Below are positions 17,984 to 26,060 of a stretch of 52,235 bases of DNA, piece by piece. The stretch's first letter is position 1; every line of letters begins with the position of its first letter. Both the position numbers and the translations under genes were made by a program. Under the pieces are notes generated by a model. The model saw nothing but the letters and a program-made list of their open reading frames with translations, was not told the origin of the DNA and did no database searches. The stretch comes from Actinomycetes bacterium (GTDB taxonomy: Bacteria; Actinomycetota; Actinomycetes; Nanopelagicales; Nanopelagicaceae): positions 1 through 52,235 of the forward strand of contig JAHEXJ010000007.1 of NCBI GenBank assembly GCA_023252155.1, in the 5' to 3' direction.

Positions 17984-18735
17984 CTCGCGCACCCAAGCCT
18001 CATCGTTCGGGCGCACTGCCTCCTAAATTTGCGGCACAGGCCATACCGAATCATGTTGCAATCGTTATGGACGGAAATGGACGATGGGCGCAAGAAAGGG
18101 GATTGCCTCGCACAGCCGGACACGAAGCTGGGGAGGCCGCTCTCTTTGATGTAGTTGAAGGCGCGATAGAAATTGGAATCAAAGAGATAAGTGCATTCGC
18201 TTTTTCCACGGAGAATTGGCGACGGTCACCGGATGAAGTGAAATTTTTGATGGGCTTCAATCGAGATGTCATCCGGCGACGCCGCGATGAAATGAACGAA
18301 TTGGGTGTGAGAGTGCGTTGGGTAGGACGGCCCAAGAGATTGTGGCGAAGTGTCATCAAAGAGTTGGAAGTTGCCGAAGAGTTGACACAAAGAAATGAAG
18401 TTTTAACGCTGAATATGTGTGTCAATTATGGCGGCCGAGCAGAAATCGTTGACGCTGCTGCAGCTATGGCTCGAGACGTGGAGGCAGGCATTCTCGACGC
18501 GAGTGCAATCACCGAGAAAGTGTTTAGCCGCTATTTGGATGAGCCGAAGATGAGCGATGTTGATTTATTCCTCCGTTCATCTGGTGAAATGCGGACGAGC
18601 AATTTTCTTCCGTGGCAATCTGTTTACGCGGAATTGGTTTTTATGGATGTTCTATGGCCCGATGTCGACAGACGAATCCTTTGGCGCGCAGTGGAGGAAT
18701 ATGCCCTCAGGGAACGACGATTCGGCAAGGCCTAG
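17980..18735 (+). CDS. uppS: Isoprenyl transferase (undecaprenyl diphosphate synthase family)
   Basis: Makes the long-chain isoprenoid carrier for cell wall synthesis by cis addition of isopentenyl diphosphate. With the ATG at 17980 it has 251 residues. Asp31 in [16 protein letters not shown] is the catalytic magnesium ligand, FSTENWRRS follows, and [19 protein letters not shown] with [13 protein letters not shown] forms the second substrate site. The start is set by the ATGA overlap with recO and a GGAG upstream; the frame is open further upstream, but that part overlaps recO deeply. Product chain length cannot be read from the sequence. Confidence 0.94.
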   Translation: MTRAPKPHRSGALPPKFAAQAIPNHVAIVMDGNGRWAQERGLPRTAGHEAGEAALFDVVEGAIEIGIKEISAFAFSTENWRRSPDEVKFLMGFNRDVIRRRRDEMNELGVRVRWVGRPKRLWRSVIKELEVAEELTQRNEVLTLNMCVNYGGRAEIVDAAAAMARDVEAGILDASAITEKVFSRYLDEPKMSDVDLFLRSSGEMRTSNFLPWQSVYAELVFMDVLWPDVDRRILWRAVEEYALRERRFGKA

Positions 18736-18799
18736 TTTGCCTATCTTCACGGAGTCAAACAGGTTATTCTTTGACGAAGGCCTAGGGCGAAAGGCATAG

Positions 18800-19447
18800 A
18801 TGAAGATTGAAAGAAAATCTAACGGGATGGACGAGGGAGACGTTTTCTACGTCGAGCCAATGCGCGCAAGTGCAGTCGCCAAAGGTTCCACTACCCGCAG
18901 GATTTTTCGGCGATTCATTCCCTTCGTAATAACGGCAATACTCGCATCGGCTCTCACCTTTGGAGTCGTGAGGTACACCGAGCCTGAGCATTTCGGTTTG
19001 GCCTTCGCCCTTCAGGCGGCCAAAGGAAAAGTGGCCCTTACGCAAGCCCAGTTGAGGGATTTGGTAGTCGGGGAAGGGCTGATCGTCTACTGGCTTGGAC
19101 CAGAGGTGGGGGCCCGCTACACCCTTGTCTCGGTTAATAAGAATCAGAACTACGTCCGGTATCTGCCTGGAGGAGTAGGTCTTGGCGATGCCGGGGCGAA
19201 TTTCAGGGTGGTCGGAACCTATGAAACCAAAGATGCCTTCTTGGTTACCCAGAATCAGGGGAAGGGGGCCAACTCTGTTGAGTTCACTAACTCAGATGGG
19301 GATTCCGTCTATTACAATACGCAACGTCCCTTGAGCGTCTATGTTGGACTAAAGAACACCGATGACCAGATTGAGCTGTTCAACCCCATCGCCGGCCAGG
19401 CGCTGACGGATGCAAAGACACCCGGACTTATTACTCGAATCTCCTAA
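18800..19447 (+). CDS. One-TM exported protein, unknown family, member A
   Basis: I do not recognise a named family. The 215 residues have a basic cytoplasmic start (TTRRIFRRF), one TM segment (about 39-57) and a C-terminal domain of about 150 residues that should lie outside. It is clearly related to the genes at 19795, 47694 and 51674. Shared marks are a helix after the membrane, YWLGPEVGARYTL at 97-109, YLPGG about ten residues on, a G-T-Y segment, and VYYN...VYVGL near the end. No cysteine pair or catalytic signature is seen. It lies 64 bases after uppS, between uppS and zur where actinobacteria usually have neither gene. It is likely co-oriented with member B but 347 bases from it. Confidence 0.8.
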   Translation: MKIERKSNGMDEGDVFYVEPMRASAVAKGSTTRRIFRRFIPFVITAILASALTFGVVRYTEPEHFGLAFALQAAKGKVALTQAQLRDLVVGEGLIVYWLGPEVGARYTLVSVNKNQNYVRYLPGGVGLGDAGANFRVVGTYETKDAFLVTQNQGKGANSVEFTNSDGDSVYYNTQRPLSVYVGLKNTDDQIELFNPIAGQALTDAKTPGLITRIS

Positions 19448-19451
19448 CGAT

Positions 19452-19477
19452 CGCGTCTTCTGAGGGCTTTAGACGCG
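19452..19477 (+). terminator. Possible terminator hairpin after family member A
   Basis: CGCGTCT (19452-19458) and AGACGCG (19471-19477) form a 7-bp stem with a 12-base loop just after the stop of member A. There is no T tract, so termination would be weak. Confidence 0.35.
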
Positions 19478-19542
19478 CGAATTGACCTCGATACTCCAAA
19501 TATGTCTATTTGACCCCTTTTGACATTTCCAAGTGGTAACCA

Positions 19543-19617
19543 ATGCCTTTATTTTGGTACTCTGGCTGCCGTGAGTTTCAACAACTCCGAGGTTTTGCCC
19601 CCCGTTTGGGGGGCTAG
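19543..19617 (+). CDS. Possible 24-residue ORF ending in a GC hairpin
   Basis: In the 347-base gap between family members A and B an ATG opens a 24-codon ORF (MPLFWYSGCREF...). Its last codons and stop sit in a perfect stem GCCCCCC-GTTT-GGGGGGC (19597-19614). There is no clear ribosome site. A TTGACA at about 19520 could be part of a promoter. The overlap of stop and hairpin recalls leader-peptide control, but there is no T tract and no codon bias that names an amino acid. Low confidence that it is translated. Confidence 0.25.
   Translation: MPLFWYSGCREFQQLRGFAPRLGG
19597..19614. other. GC hairpin between family members A and B
   Basis: Perfect 7-bp stem GCCCCCC / GGGGGGC with a GTTT tetraloop. 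It would be very stable in RNA but has no following T tract. It might pause or end transcription, or separate expression of member B from upstream. Confidence 0.7.
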
Positions 19618-19658
19618 GAGTTCTCAATTTCAATCAAGATGGGAATTCGAGGTAAAGG

Positions 19659-19790
19659 ATGCCTGCTCGAATTTCCACAAGTTCCTCTGGCATGAATGGT
19701 TACTACACGACGACGTCAACTGACATGTTCAAATTCACTTGGGGGAGTCGCCAGATAAAGAGGAAAATCTATAAAAAGGTCAGAGGATAG
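19659..19790 (+). CDS. Possible 43-residue basic small protein upstream of member B
   Basis: An ATG with GAGG seven bases upstream opens a 43-codon ORF. It starts MPARISTSSSGMNGYYTTTS and ends in a basic tail (FKFTWGSRQIKRKIYKKVRG). Its stop is only four bases before the ATG of family member B, the spacing of coupled genes. No homology is recognised. A 21-residue ORF (47618-47683) with a similar aromatic-basic end, FTFNNWKRENR, lies before family member C. Both may be real small proteins or leader ORFs, or chance. Confidence 0.35.
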   Translation: MPARISTSSSGMNGYYTTTSTDMFKFTWGSRQIKRKIYKKVRG

Positions 19791-19794
19791 CGAC

Positions 19795-20397
19795 ATGCTT
19801 GACAGCGGCATACGTGAAGTCACGGGTATATATGAGCCCGTGCGGAAAGTGCGTTTTCGTCGCGTAATTCCCTATGTCGTGACGGCCCTGATTTTCTCAA
19901 CAGTTAGTTTTGGCGCAGAGTATTACTTCAACACGAAGCGGTCGGCTTCAGAAGAAGTCTTGCTGGTTCTGCACGGCGGCAAAGCTGTCGATGAAGCCGA
20001 ACTTCGCCATGTGGTGGCTGCAAACCACCTCACTGTCTATTGGGTCGGCCCTGAAAAAGGGGCCAAGTATGTATTAAACGCGGCCGTTCTCAGCAGTATT
20101 TCACTTAGGTATCTTCCACAAGGCTCGTCGCTGACGGATACAACTTCGACGTATCGCGAAGTCGGCACATTCACATCCCCTGACGCTTTCAACGTTACTC
20201 AAAAGGCCGGAACGCAAGCCAACGGCGTGGGCTTTGTGAACGTCGATGGCAATGCAGTTTATTACGATTCACGAGATCCAAAAAATGTTTATATAGGCAT
20301 AAAGGGCAAAGATATTCAGGTGGAAATTTTCGACCCCCGTCCAGATCAATCGTTAGCGGCCGCCATCATGCGCCATCAAGTACAGCAGATTAAGTAG
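19795..20397 (+). CDS. One-TM exported protein, unknown family, member B
   Basis: A 200-residue paralogue of the gene at 18800. It has a basic N-terminal end (VRKVRFRRV), a TM segment near 24-40, then the outer domain with YWVGPEKGAKYVL at 82-94, RYLPQG at 105-110, EVGTFTSPDAFNV, GNAVYYDS and NVYIGIKG. The order of blocks is the same as in member A across the whole length, so this is a duplication that has diverged strongly. An AGAGGA ribosome site precedes the ATG. It ends in an inverted repeat shared with the convergent zur gene. Function unknown; the insertion beside the zinc module may be coincidence. Confidence 0.8.
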   Translation: MLDSGIREVTGIYEPVRKVRFRRVIPYVVTALIFSTVSFGAEYYFNTKRSASEEVLLVLHGGKAVDEAELRHVVAANHLTVYWVGPEKGAKYVLNAAVLSSISLRYLPQGSSLTDTTSTYREVGTFTSPDAFNVTQKAGTQANGVGFVNVDGNAVYYDSRDPKNVYIGIKGKDIQVEIFDPRPDQSLAAAIMRHQVQQIK

Positions 20398-20410
20398 CCG
20401 AATTACTTAA
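20390..20410. terminator. Weak bidirectional stem between member B and zur
   Basis: TTAAGTA and TACTTAA pair across seven bases, exactly in the gap between the two convergent stops. AT-rich, so only a weak terminator. Confidence 0.4.
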
Positions 20411-20776
20411 CTAGCAATCTGAGCATGTGCCGAAAATTTCCGCGCTGTGCCCGACATCCCTAAAGCCATTTTTGTTCGCAACGGTTTCCGCCCATTTTTC
20501 AATAACGCCACCTTCAATTTCAACTGTACGTCCGCATTTTTTGCAAACAAGATGATGGTGATGTTCATTTCCGCATAATCTGTAGATGGCTTCGCCGTCA
20601 TCGCGACGAAGCACGTCGACAAAATTATCTTTCTGCAAACTCTGCAAGGCGCGGTAGATCGTCGTAAGCCCAATCCGATCGCCCTGGCGCGTGATGAGTT
20701 GGTGAACTTCTTGGGCGCTTGCGAATCCGCCAACATGCTCGAGGGTCTTTAGGACCTTGGTTGCGGATTTGTTCAT
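20411..20776 (-). CDS. zur: Zinc uptake regulator, Fur family
   Basis: Zinc-sensing repressor of 121 residues. The winged helix is seen in VGGFASAQEVHQLI and GLTTIYRALQSL. The sensing and dimer part has HHHH (72-75), CKKC (78-81) and the final CSDC (118-121), the two cysteine pairs of the structural zinc site. The ATG at 20776 overlaps the ZIP stop (ATGA); the longer open frame upstream lies wholly inside the ZIP gene and is not used. Zur rather than Fur is chosen because of the ZIP partner, the Zur-type operator at 21537 and the glyS neighbour, which is the mycobacterial furB context. Confidence 0.9.
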   Translation of the reverse strand: MNKSATKVLKTLEHVGGFASAQEVHQLITRQGDRIGLTTIYRALQSLQKDNFVDVLRRDDGEAIYRLCGNEHHHHLVCKKCGRTVEIEGGVIEKWAETVANKNGFRDVGHSAEIFGTCSDC

Positions 20777-21519
20777 GCGATTCCGATGTGACCGACTACT
20801 AACCACATGAAGACCACGCCGACCAGTGTCGCCACCATGGTCAGTTTGGACGGGTGTCGAGAGTGAGCTTCCGGCAAAATATGCGAGGTAGCCAGATAGA
20901 TAACGAATCCCGAGAAGATGGCCAGATAGATCCCAAGTATTGGGTCGCTTATCTTGATATGAGTGCCGAGCGTCGCGCCGCTTATGCGCATAACTGCATC
21001 CAAGCCGAGTAGCCAGAGCGCTCGCTTTTTCCAATGACCGCTCTTGATGAGGAAAGAAACCGTGTTTAGCCCGTCGCTAAAGGCGTGGGCCAAGATGGCG
21101 ATGAAGACCGCAATGCCGAGAGCGTGGCTGACTTGGAAGGCCAAACCTAGAGCAACACCGTCGAGAAAAACGTGACCGCCCATGGCGATACCACCGATTG
21201 TTCCGGCGATGTTGGCAGCGTGGTTGTGCTCGTGGCCATAATCGGACTCGCTGGGTTCGTGGGAAGCAAATAACTGTTCAGCAAAATGGAGGGTGAAAAA
21301 TCCGACGACAAAGGCAATCGAAACCGTCGGAACATTTCCAATCGTGGATTTATTAATGGTGAAGACTTCTGGCAGAAGATCAAAAGCCACCAGACCGAAG
21401 AGCAATCCCGCGGCAAGACCGAGCACCAGATGGAGGCGGTCCCGAGAGCGATGAGCTAGAAACCCACCGACCGAAGTCGAGATCGCCGTAAGGGCTGCTA
21501 GCCCGATGGCTACGTTCAT
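20773..21519 (-). CDS. ZIP family metal transporter
   Basis: Probable zinc importer, 248 residues from the ATG at 21519. It has about eight TM helices, and its core shows the metal-binding helices MGGHVFLDGVALGLAF (TM4) and AILAHAFSDGLNTVSFL (TM5). A cytoplasmic loop with HEPSESDYGHEHNHAAN is rich in His, as usual in ZIP proteins. TACGGT ends six bases before the ATG, so the mRNA is probably leaderless. The Zur operator is 18 bases upstream, covering the promoter. Transporter and regulator form an operon that should open when zinc is low. Confidence 0.9.
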   Translation of the reverse strand: MNVAIGLAALTAISTSVGGFLAHRSRDRLHLVLGLAAGLLFGLVAFDLLPEVFTINKSTIGNVPTVSIAFVVGFFTLHFAEQLFASHEPSESDYGHEHNHAANIAGTIGGIAMGGHVFLDGVALGLAFQVSHALGIAVFIAILAHAFSDGLNTVSFLIKSGHWKKRALWLLGLDAVMRISGATLGTHIKISDPILGIYLAIFSGFVIYLATSHILPEAHSRHPSKLTMVATLVGVVFMWLVVGHIGIA

Positions 21520-21536
21520 AGGCCGACCGTAGCAGA

Positions 21537-21561
21537 AATGAAAATGATTGTCATTTTCATT
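21537..21561. promoter_or_regulatory. Zur operator
   Basis: A perfect palindrome with 11-bp arms, AATGAAAATGA-ttg-TCATTTTCATT. It matches the mycobacterial and streptomycete Zur box pattern TGAAAATGATTNTCATTTTCA. It overlaps the promoter region of the ZIP-zur operon, so Zur would repress the transporter and itself when zinc is ample. It lies 110 bases before glyS on the other strand and may or may not affect it. Confidence 0.9.
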
Positions 21562-21670
21562 AATCGCGCTCAAGGGATGCCAAGGAATGGCTCGTATGCC
21601 AGTAAAGTTGACGCGAGGTTACAACTACATCGGTTGTGCACCGCCGACAGCCAGCCGGATGGAGAAAATC

Positions 21671-23047
21671 ATGGCCGATCGTCTAGAGACCATTGTTAGT
21701 TTGGCCAAGCGCCGAGGCTTTGTATACCCCTCAAGCGAGATTTACGGCGGATTGCGTGCCGCCTGGGATTACGGCCCCTTGGGCATCGAGCTCAAGAACA
21801 ACGTTAAGCGCCAATGGTGGAAATCGATGGTTACCGGGCGAGAAGACGTCGTCGGTCTTGATTCTTGCGTAATTCTTGCCCGGGAAGTCTGGGAAGCATC
21901 TGGCCATGTCGACACATTCTCTGATCCTTTGACCGAATGCACTGCCTGCCACAAGCGATACCGTGCAGATCACCTTGAAGAGGCATTCGAAGCCAAGAAC
22001 AAGCGCGCTCCACAGTCCCTTGCTGAAGTCAACTGTCCTGCCTGCGGGAACAAGGGGCAGTTCACGACGCCAAAACAATTCTCTGGTTTGTTAAAGACGT
22101 ATCTAGGCCCTGTTGAAGATGAGTCTGGACTTGCCTACCTTCGCCCTGAAACTGCACAAGGAATTTTTATAAATTTCGACAATGTCGCAACGACCTCGCG
22201 GAAGAAACCTCCATTTGGTATCGGTCAAATTGGAAAATCTTTTAGAAATGAAATCACGCCTGGTAACTTTATTTTTAGAACGCGCGAGTTCGAGCAAATG
22301 GAGATGGAATTCTTTGTCGTTCCTGGCACCGATGAAGACTGGCATCAATACTGGATCGATACGCGCTTGGCTTGGTACAAGGATTTGGGAATTAATCCGA
22401 TGCGTCTGCGCATTTATGAGCATCCGAAAGAAAAACTCTCGCATTATTCCAAGCGAACTGCCGACATCGAATACAAATTTGATTTTGCCGGTACTGAGTG
22501 GGGAGAGCTCGAGGGCATTGCCAATCGCACTGATTTCGACCTCAAAGCGCATTCGGCCGCATCAGGTAAAGATCTCACGTGGTTTGATCAAGAGAAGAAT
22601 GAACGCTGGACACCGTATGTAATCGAACCTGCAGCCGGAGTAGATCGTGCAACCCTGACTTTCTTGATGGATGCCTTCACTGAAGATGAAGCGCCAAATG
22701 CCAAAGGTGAGATGGAAAAGCGTTCTGTGCTAAAAATCGATTACCGACTGGCACCCGTAAAGGTGGGCGTACTCCCACTTTCTAGAAATGCTGACCTTTC
22801 TCCAAAAGCACGCGATTTAGCAGCGCAATTGCGTAAGAATTGGAACATCGATTTTGATGATGCAGGAGCAATCGGGCGACGCTATCGTCGCCAAGATGAG
22901 ATTGGAACGCCATTCTGCATAACCATCGATTTTGATACTCTCAACGATCAGGCCGTCACCATTCGACATCGAGACACAATGCAGCAAGAGCGCATCGCTC
23001 TCGATCAGGTAGAGGCATGGTTAGCGCCACGACTCCTCGGCTCGTAA
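21671..23047 (+). CDS. glyS: Glycyl-tRNA synthetase (dimeric, class II)
   Basis: Charges tRNA-Gly. The 458 residues match the alpha-2 type used by actinobacteria. The N-terminal signature is [25 protein letters not shown]. The class II motifs follow: [20 protein letters not shown] (motif 2, binds ATP) and the C-terminal [14 protein letters not shown] (motif 3). The anticodon-binding domain closes the chain ([11 protein letters not shown]). The ATG at 21671 has GGAGA seven bases before it; the frame is open for 41 codons upstream without family similarity. The end overlaps the dus start by 31 bases. Confidence 0.95.
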   Translation: MADRLETIVSLAKRRGFVYPSSEIYGGLRAAWDYGPLGIELKNNVKRQWWKSMVTGREDVVGLDSCVILAREVWEASGHVDTFSDPLTECTACHKRYRADHLEEAFEAKNKRAPQSLAEVNCPACGNKGQFTTPKQFSGLLKTYLGPVEDESGLAYLRPETAQGIFINFDNVATTSRKKPPFGIGQIGKSFRNEITPGNFIFRTREFEQMEMEFFVVPGTDEDWHQYWIDTRLAWYKDLGINPMRLRIYEHPKEKLSHYSKRTADIEYKFDFAGTEWGELEGIANRTDFDLKAHSAASGKDLTWFDQEKNERWTPYVIEPAAGVDRATLTFLMDAFTEDEAPNAKGEMEKRSVLKIDYRLAPVKVGVLPLSRNADLSPKARDLAAQLRKNWNIDFDDAGAIGRRYRRQDEIGTPFCITIDFDTLNDQAVTIRHRDTMQQERIALDQVEAWLAPRLLGS

Positions 23048-24183
23048 CACCTTTAACGCTTCGGCTGGCTAGTGGCGATTATGTAATTGATCCGCCTGTT
23101 GTCCTAGCTCCGATGGCAGGGATTACCAATGCGCCCTTTCGAACTCTTGCTCGTGAACAAGGCGCTGGCCTCTTTATTTCTGAAATGGTGACTGCCCGCG
23201 CACTCATTGAAAGACGACCAGAGACATTGAGAATGATCCTGCCTGGAAAGGGGGAATGGCCGCGTTCAGTTCAGCTCTATAGCGTAGATCCTCATGTGAT
23301 GAAGGCCGCCGTCACGATGATCGGCAAGGAAAATCTTGCAGACCATATCGATATGAATTTCGGATGTCCCGTTCCAAAAGTGACTCGAAAGGGCGGGGGA
23401 GCTGCCCTTCCTTACAAGCGCCGACTTTTTAATTTGATTGTTGCAGCTGCAGTGGATGCAGCGAAACCTTTCGGGATTCCAGTAACGGTGAAGATGCGCA
23501 TTGGTATCGATAGCGATCACCAAACTTATTTGGAGGCTGCCAAAAGCGCAGCAGATCTTGGCGTCAACTGGGTTGCTTTGCACGCACGCACGGCCGCGCA
23601 AATGTACGAAGGCAAGTCAGATTGGGATGCAATTTCTCGGCTTGTAGATCACTTGAAGCCGACTGGAGTACCAGTGTTGGGCAACGGGGATATTTGGAGT
23701 GGTGCCGATGGCGTTGCGATGGTTGAGCAAACCAGATGCGCGGGAGTAGTTGTAGGACGCGGTTGTCTGGGTCGCCCATGGCTGTTCAAGGATCTGGCCG
23801 CAGCATTTGCGGGGGATGAGTCCCGACATCTGCCGACACTTTTTGAAGTGCGCGAAGTTATGTTCCGACATGCTCAGTTGATTGTTGAGTACTTCGAGTC
23901 CGAGGAACGCGGATGTCGAGACCTCCGCAAACATATGGCGTGGTATTTGAAGGGGTTTAGGGTCCCAAGTGAATTGCGACGCCAGTTCGGGATGGTTTCC
24001 TCCCTTCAAGAATTGCGCTCATTGCTCGATCAATTGGTCGATCAGCCATACCCGGAAGCCATTGGAGAATCCCCGCGAGGTCGTACAAGTCATGGACGGC
24101 CAGTGACTTTGCCGGATGGATGGCTAAGGGATCCAGATGAATTAGTCGAGCTCGAGCTCGAAGACGCTTTTTCAGGCGGGTGA
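23017..24183 (+). CDS. dus: tRNA-dihydrouridine synthase
   Basis: FMN enzyme that reduces uridines in the D loop of tRNA. The 388 residues show the family blocks: [19 protein letters not shown], then [20 protein letters not shown]-like around the catalytic Cys near 110, [22 protein letters not shown] and [13 protein letters not shown]. It belongs to the DusB-like group common in Gram-positives. The ATG at 23017 is inside the glyS end with AGAGG upstream, a 31-base overlap. No usual start lies closer to the glyS stop. The next gene starts one base after its stop. Confidence 0.93.
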   Translation: MVSATTPRLVTPLTLRLASGDYVIDPPVVLAPMAGITNAPFRTLAREQGAGLFISEMVTARALIERRPETLRMILPGKGEWPRSVQLYSVDPHVMKAAVTMIGKENLADHIDMNFGCPVPKVTRKGGGAALPYKRRLFNLIVAAAVDAAKPFGIPVTVKMRIGIDSDHQTYLEAAKSAADLGVNWVALHARTAAQMYEGKSDWDAISRLVDHLKPTGVPVLGNGDIWSGADGVAMVEQTRCAGVVVGRGCLGRPWLFKDLAAAFAGDESRHLPTLFEVREVMFRHAQLIVEYFESEERGCRDLRKHMAWYLKGFRVPSELRRQFGMVSSLQELRSLLDQLVDQPYPEAIGESPRGRTSHGRPVTLPDGWLRDPDELVELELEDAFSGG

Positions 24184-24184
24184 G

Positions 24185-24817
24185 ATGTTCTTATTCAAGT
24201 TAGTGCGACGAATTATCAGCGCAGTGATACTCATTGCGATCGTTGTACCGCTATTCACTCTTGGAAGAACATGGTTTGCGGCGCACAATTCGCAAGCACA
24301 TAAAGCAGATGTCATCGTGGTTCTGGGGGCTGCACAGTTCAACGGCCGACCGAGTGCTGCCCTGGAAGCTCGCCTCGTCGAGGCAAAGCGCATCTTCGCC
24401 CTCGGATTCGCACCGGAAATAATCACTGTCGGAGGCGGCGCACCAGGTGATCGGACCACTGAAGCGGCTTCAAGCAAAGAGTGGTTGCTAACCCACGGAG
24501 TTTCGGCGTCTGCGGTTTCGTCGATACCCAAGGGGCGCGACACTTTGGTAAGTACGCAAAGTTATATCGCTGAAATGAAACGCAGGAATCTTCGCCAGGT
24601 CATCATTGTCACTGATCCCTACCACTGCTTACGGGCGATGGCGATGGCCAAGGATCTTGGCGCCAAAAGTTATTGCTCGCCAGTGCGTACTGGTGCCAAT
24701 TCGCTTTCGCATCTCAATCTTCACTATTTAGTCCGAGAAACCGGGGCCTACCTGGCCTATGTAACCCTCGGCCGACGAGGAATTAATCTCAGCGATCACC
24801 TGGGTTCGGGTCATTAG
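24185..24817 (+). CDS. DUF218 (YdcF/ElyC/SanA-like) membrane-anchored protein
   Basis: A 210-residue protein with one N-terminal TM segment (about 10-29), followed by the DUF218 fold. Its marks are ADVIVVLGAAQFNGRPS, the ITVGGGAPGDRTTEA loop, KGRDTLVSTQSYIAEMKRR and VIIVTDPYHCLRAMAMAKD. Homologues act in envelope integrity (ElyC, SanA), but the reaction is not established. The start sits one base after the dus stop and dgt starts one base after its stop, so dus, this gene, dgt and dnaG form one tight operon. Confidence 0.85.
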   Translation: MFLFKLVRRIISAVILIAIVVPLFTLGRTWFAAHNSQAHKADVIVVLGAAQFNGRPSAALEARLVEAKRIFALGFAPEIITVGGGAPGDRTTEAASSKEWLLTHGVSASAVSSIPKGRDTLVSTQSYIAEMKRRNLRQVIIVTDPYHCLRAMAMAKDLGAKSYCSPVRTGANSLSHLNLHYLVRETGAYLAYVTLGRRGINLSDHLGSGH

Positions 24818-24818
24818 T

Positions 24819-26060
24819 ATGGGTTTCGTGCAGGGATACAGCAGCCACGACTTAGAGCGGTTTGTATCCGAGCCTGCCAAGAGAGCGGGCCGAACAGAAT
24901 TCATGCGAGACCGCGCGCGCGTCATTCATTCCGCATCTCTACGACGACTTGGTGCGAAGACTCAAGTGGCCGTTCCTTGGGAAAATGACTTTCAGCGAAC
25001 TCGTCTTTCACATTCCCTCGAGGTAGCCCAGATTGGGCGCGAACTCGGAGATTCACTTGGTGCCGATCCCGACCTTCTAGATACGGCATGCCTTGCGCAT
25101 GATTTGGGGCATCCGCCATTTGGCCATAACGGCGAAGATGCGCTCGCACATATTGCGCGAAGCGCGGGTGGATTTGAAGGAAATGCACAAAGTTTTCGAT
25201 TGCTAACTCGTCTTGAAGCTAAAACACTCGATGAACTTGGACGATCAGTTGGACTTAATTTAACGCGCGCATCATTGGATGCGGTTACAAAATATCCGTG
25301 GCAAAAAACTGGCGACCAAGTCAAGTACGGCGTCTATGCCGAGGATCTAGAGATTTACGAATGGATGAGACGTGGCGCCCCATCTAGGGAGAGATGCATC
25401 GAAGCGCAAATCATGGACTGGTCCGATGACGTTTCATATTGTGTACATGATCTAGAGGATGCATTAGTGGCGGGACAAGTCAGCGTCACCGACTTCTCCG
25501 AAGATCTACCATTGCTCTTTGAAGTTATGGTTCGAGATTATGCGGTGGATGCGACGGAGCCAGAGGCGAGAGCCGCCCTTGGCAGATTGCAAAAATTATC
25601 TTGTTGGCCTTCTTACTATGACGGTACGCACCGCGGCCTTGCGCGGATCAAGGATCTCACGAGTCAACTTATAGGACGCTTTGTGCTGTCGGCCGAACTT
25701 GAGACACGCAAACTTCATGGAACCGATAACCTAATTCGATACAGCGCAAATCTTGAAGTACCTCGTGAGCAGCGCATTGAAGTCGGTCTCCTCAAATCTG
25801 TTGCCGGCCTTTACGTTATTGGCACTCCATTAGCTCAAGATCGCTACGCCAAACAACGGGTGGTGATCTCAGATCTTGTTGAGATGCTCCTTGCAACTGC
25901 GCCAGCAAGTTTAGATTCGATCTTCTTGGCGGATTGGGAAGCGGCAAATAACGATACTGAGCGCTTACGTGTGATCGTCGATCAGGTCGCAAGCCTGACC
26001 GATCCTGCCGCGTATACCCTTCATGCTCGATTGACCTCGCAGATAGACTTCAAATCGTGA
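24819..26060 (+). CDS. dgt: Deoxyguanosinetriphosphate triphosphohydrolase-like protein
   Basis: HD-domain enzyme that cuts dNTPs to nucleoside and triphosphate. The 413 residues carry the metal site: His in RTRLSHSLEVAQIGREL, the His-Asp pair in ACLAHDLGHPPFGHNGED (near 95) and the last Asp in DWSDDVSYCVHDLED. The N-terminal RDRARVIHSASLRRLGAKTQ is typical of the actinobacterial Dgt group. The stop overlaps the GTG of dnaG (GTGA). Pairing dgt with dnaG is conserved in this phylum and fits a role in nucleotide balance at replication. Confidence 0.94.
   Translation: MGFVQGYSSHDLERFVSEPAKRAGRTEFMRDRARVIHSASLRRLGAKTQVAVPWENDFQRTRLSHSLEVAQIGRELGDSLGADPDLLDTACLAHDLGHPPFGHNGEDALAHIARSAGGFEGNAQSFRLLTRLEAKTLDELGRSVGLNLTRASLDAVTKYPWQKTGDQVKYGVYAEDLEIYEWMRRGAPSRERCIEAQIMDWSDDVSYCVHDLEDALVAGQVSVTDFSEDLPLLFEVMVRDYAVDATEPEARAALGRLQKLSCWPSYYDGTHRGLARIKDLTSQLIGRFVLSAELETRKLHGTDNLIRYSANLEVPREQRIEVGLLKSVAGLYVIGTPLAQDRYAKQRVVISDLVEMLLATAPASLDSIFLADWEAANNDTERLRVIVDQVASLTDPAAYTLHARLTSQIDFKS

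Noticed and set aside
18703-18799. 32-codon frame from the uppS end to just before family member A
   Set aside because: It overlaps uppS in another frame and shows no clear similarity to the small ORFs before members B and C.
20777-21034. Long N-terminal extension of the zur frame
   Set aside because: It lies entirely within the ZIP transporter gene, and the ATGA overlap at 20776 gives a normal Fur-family length.
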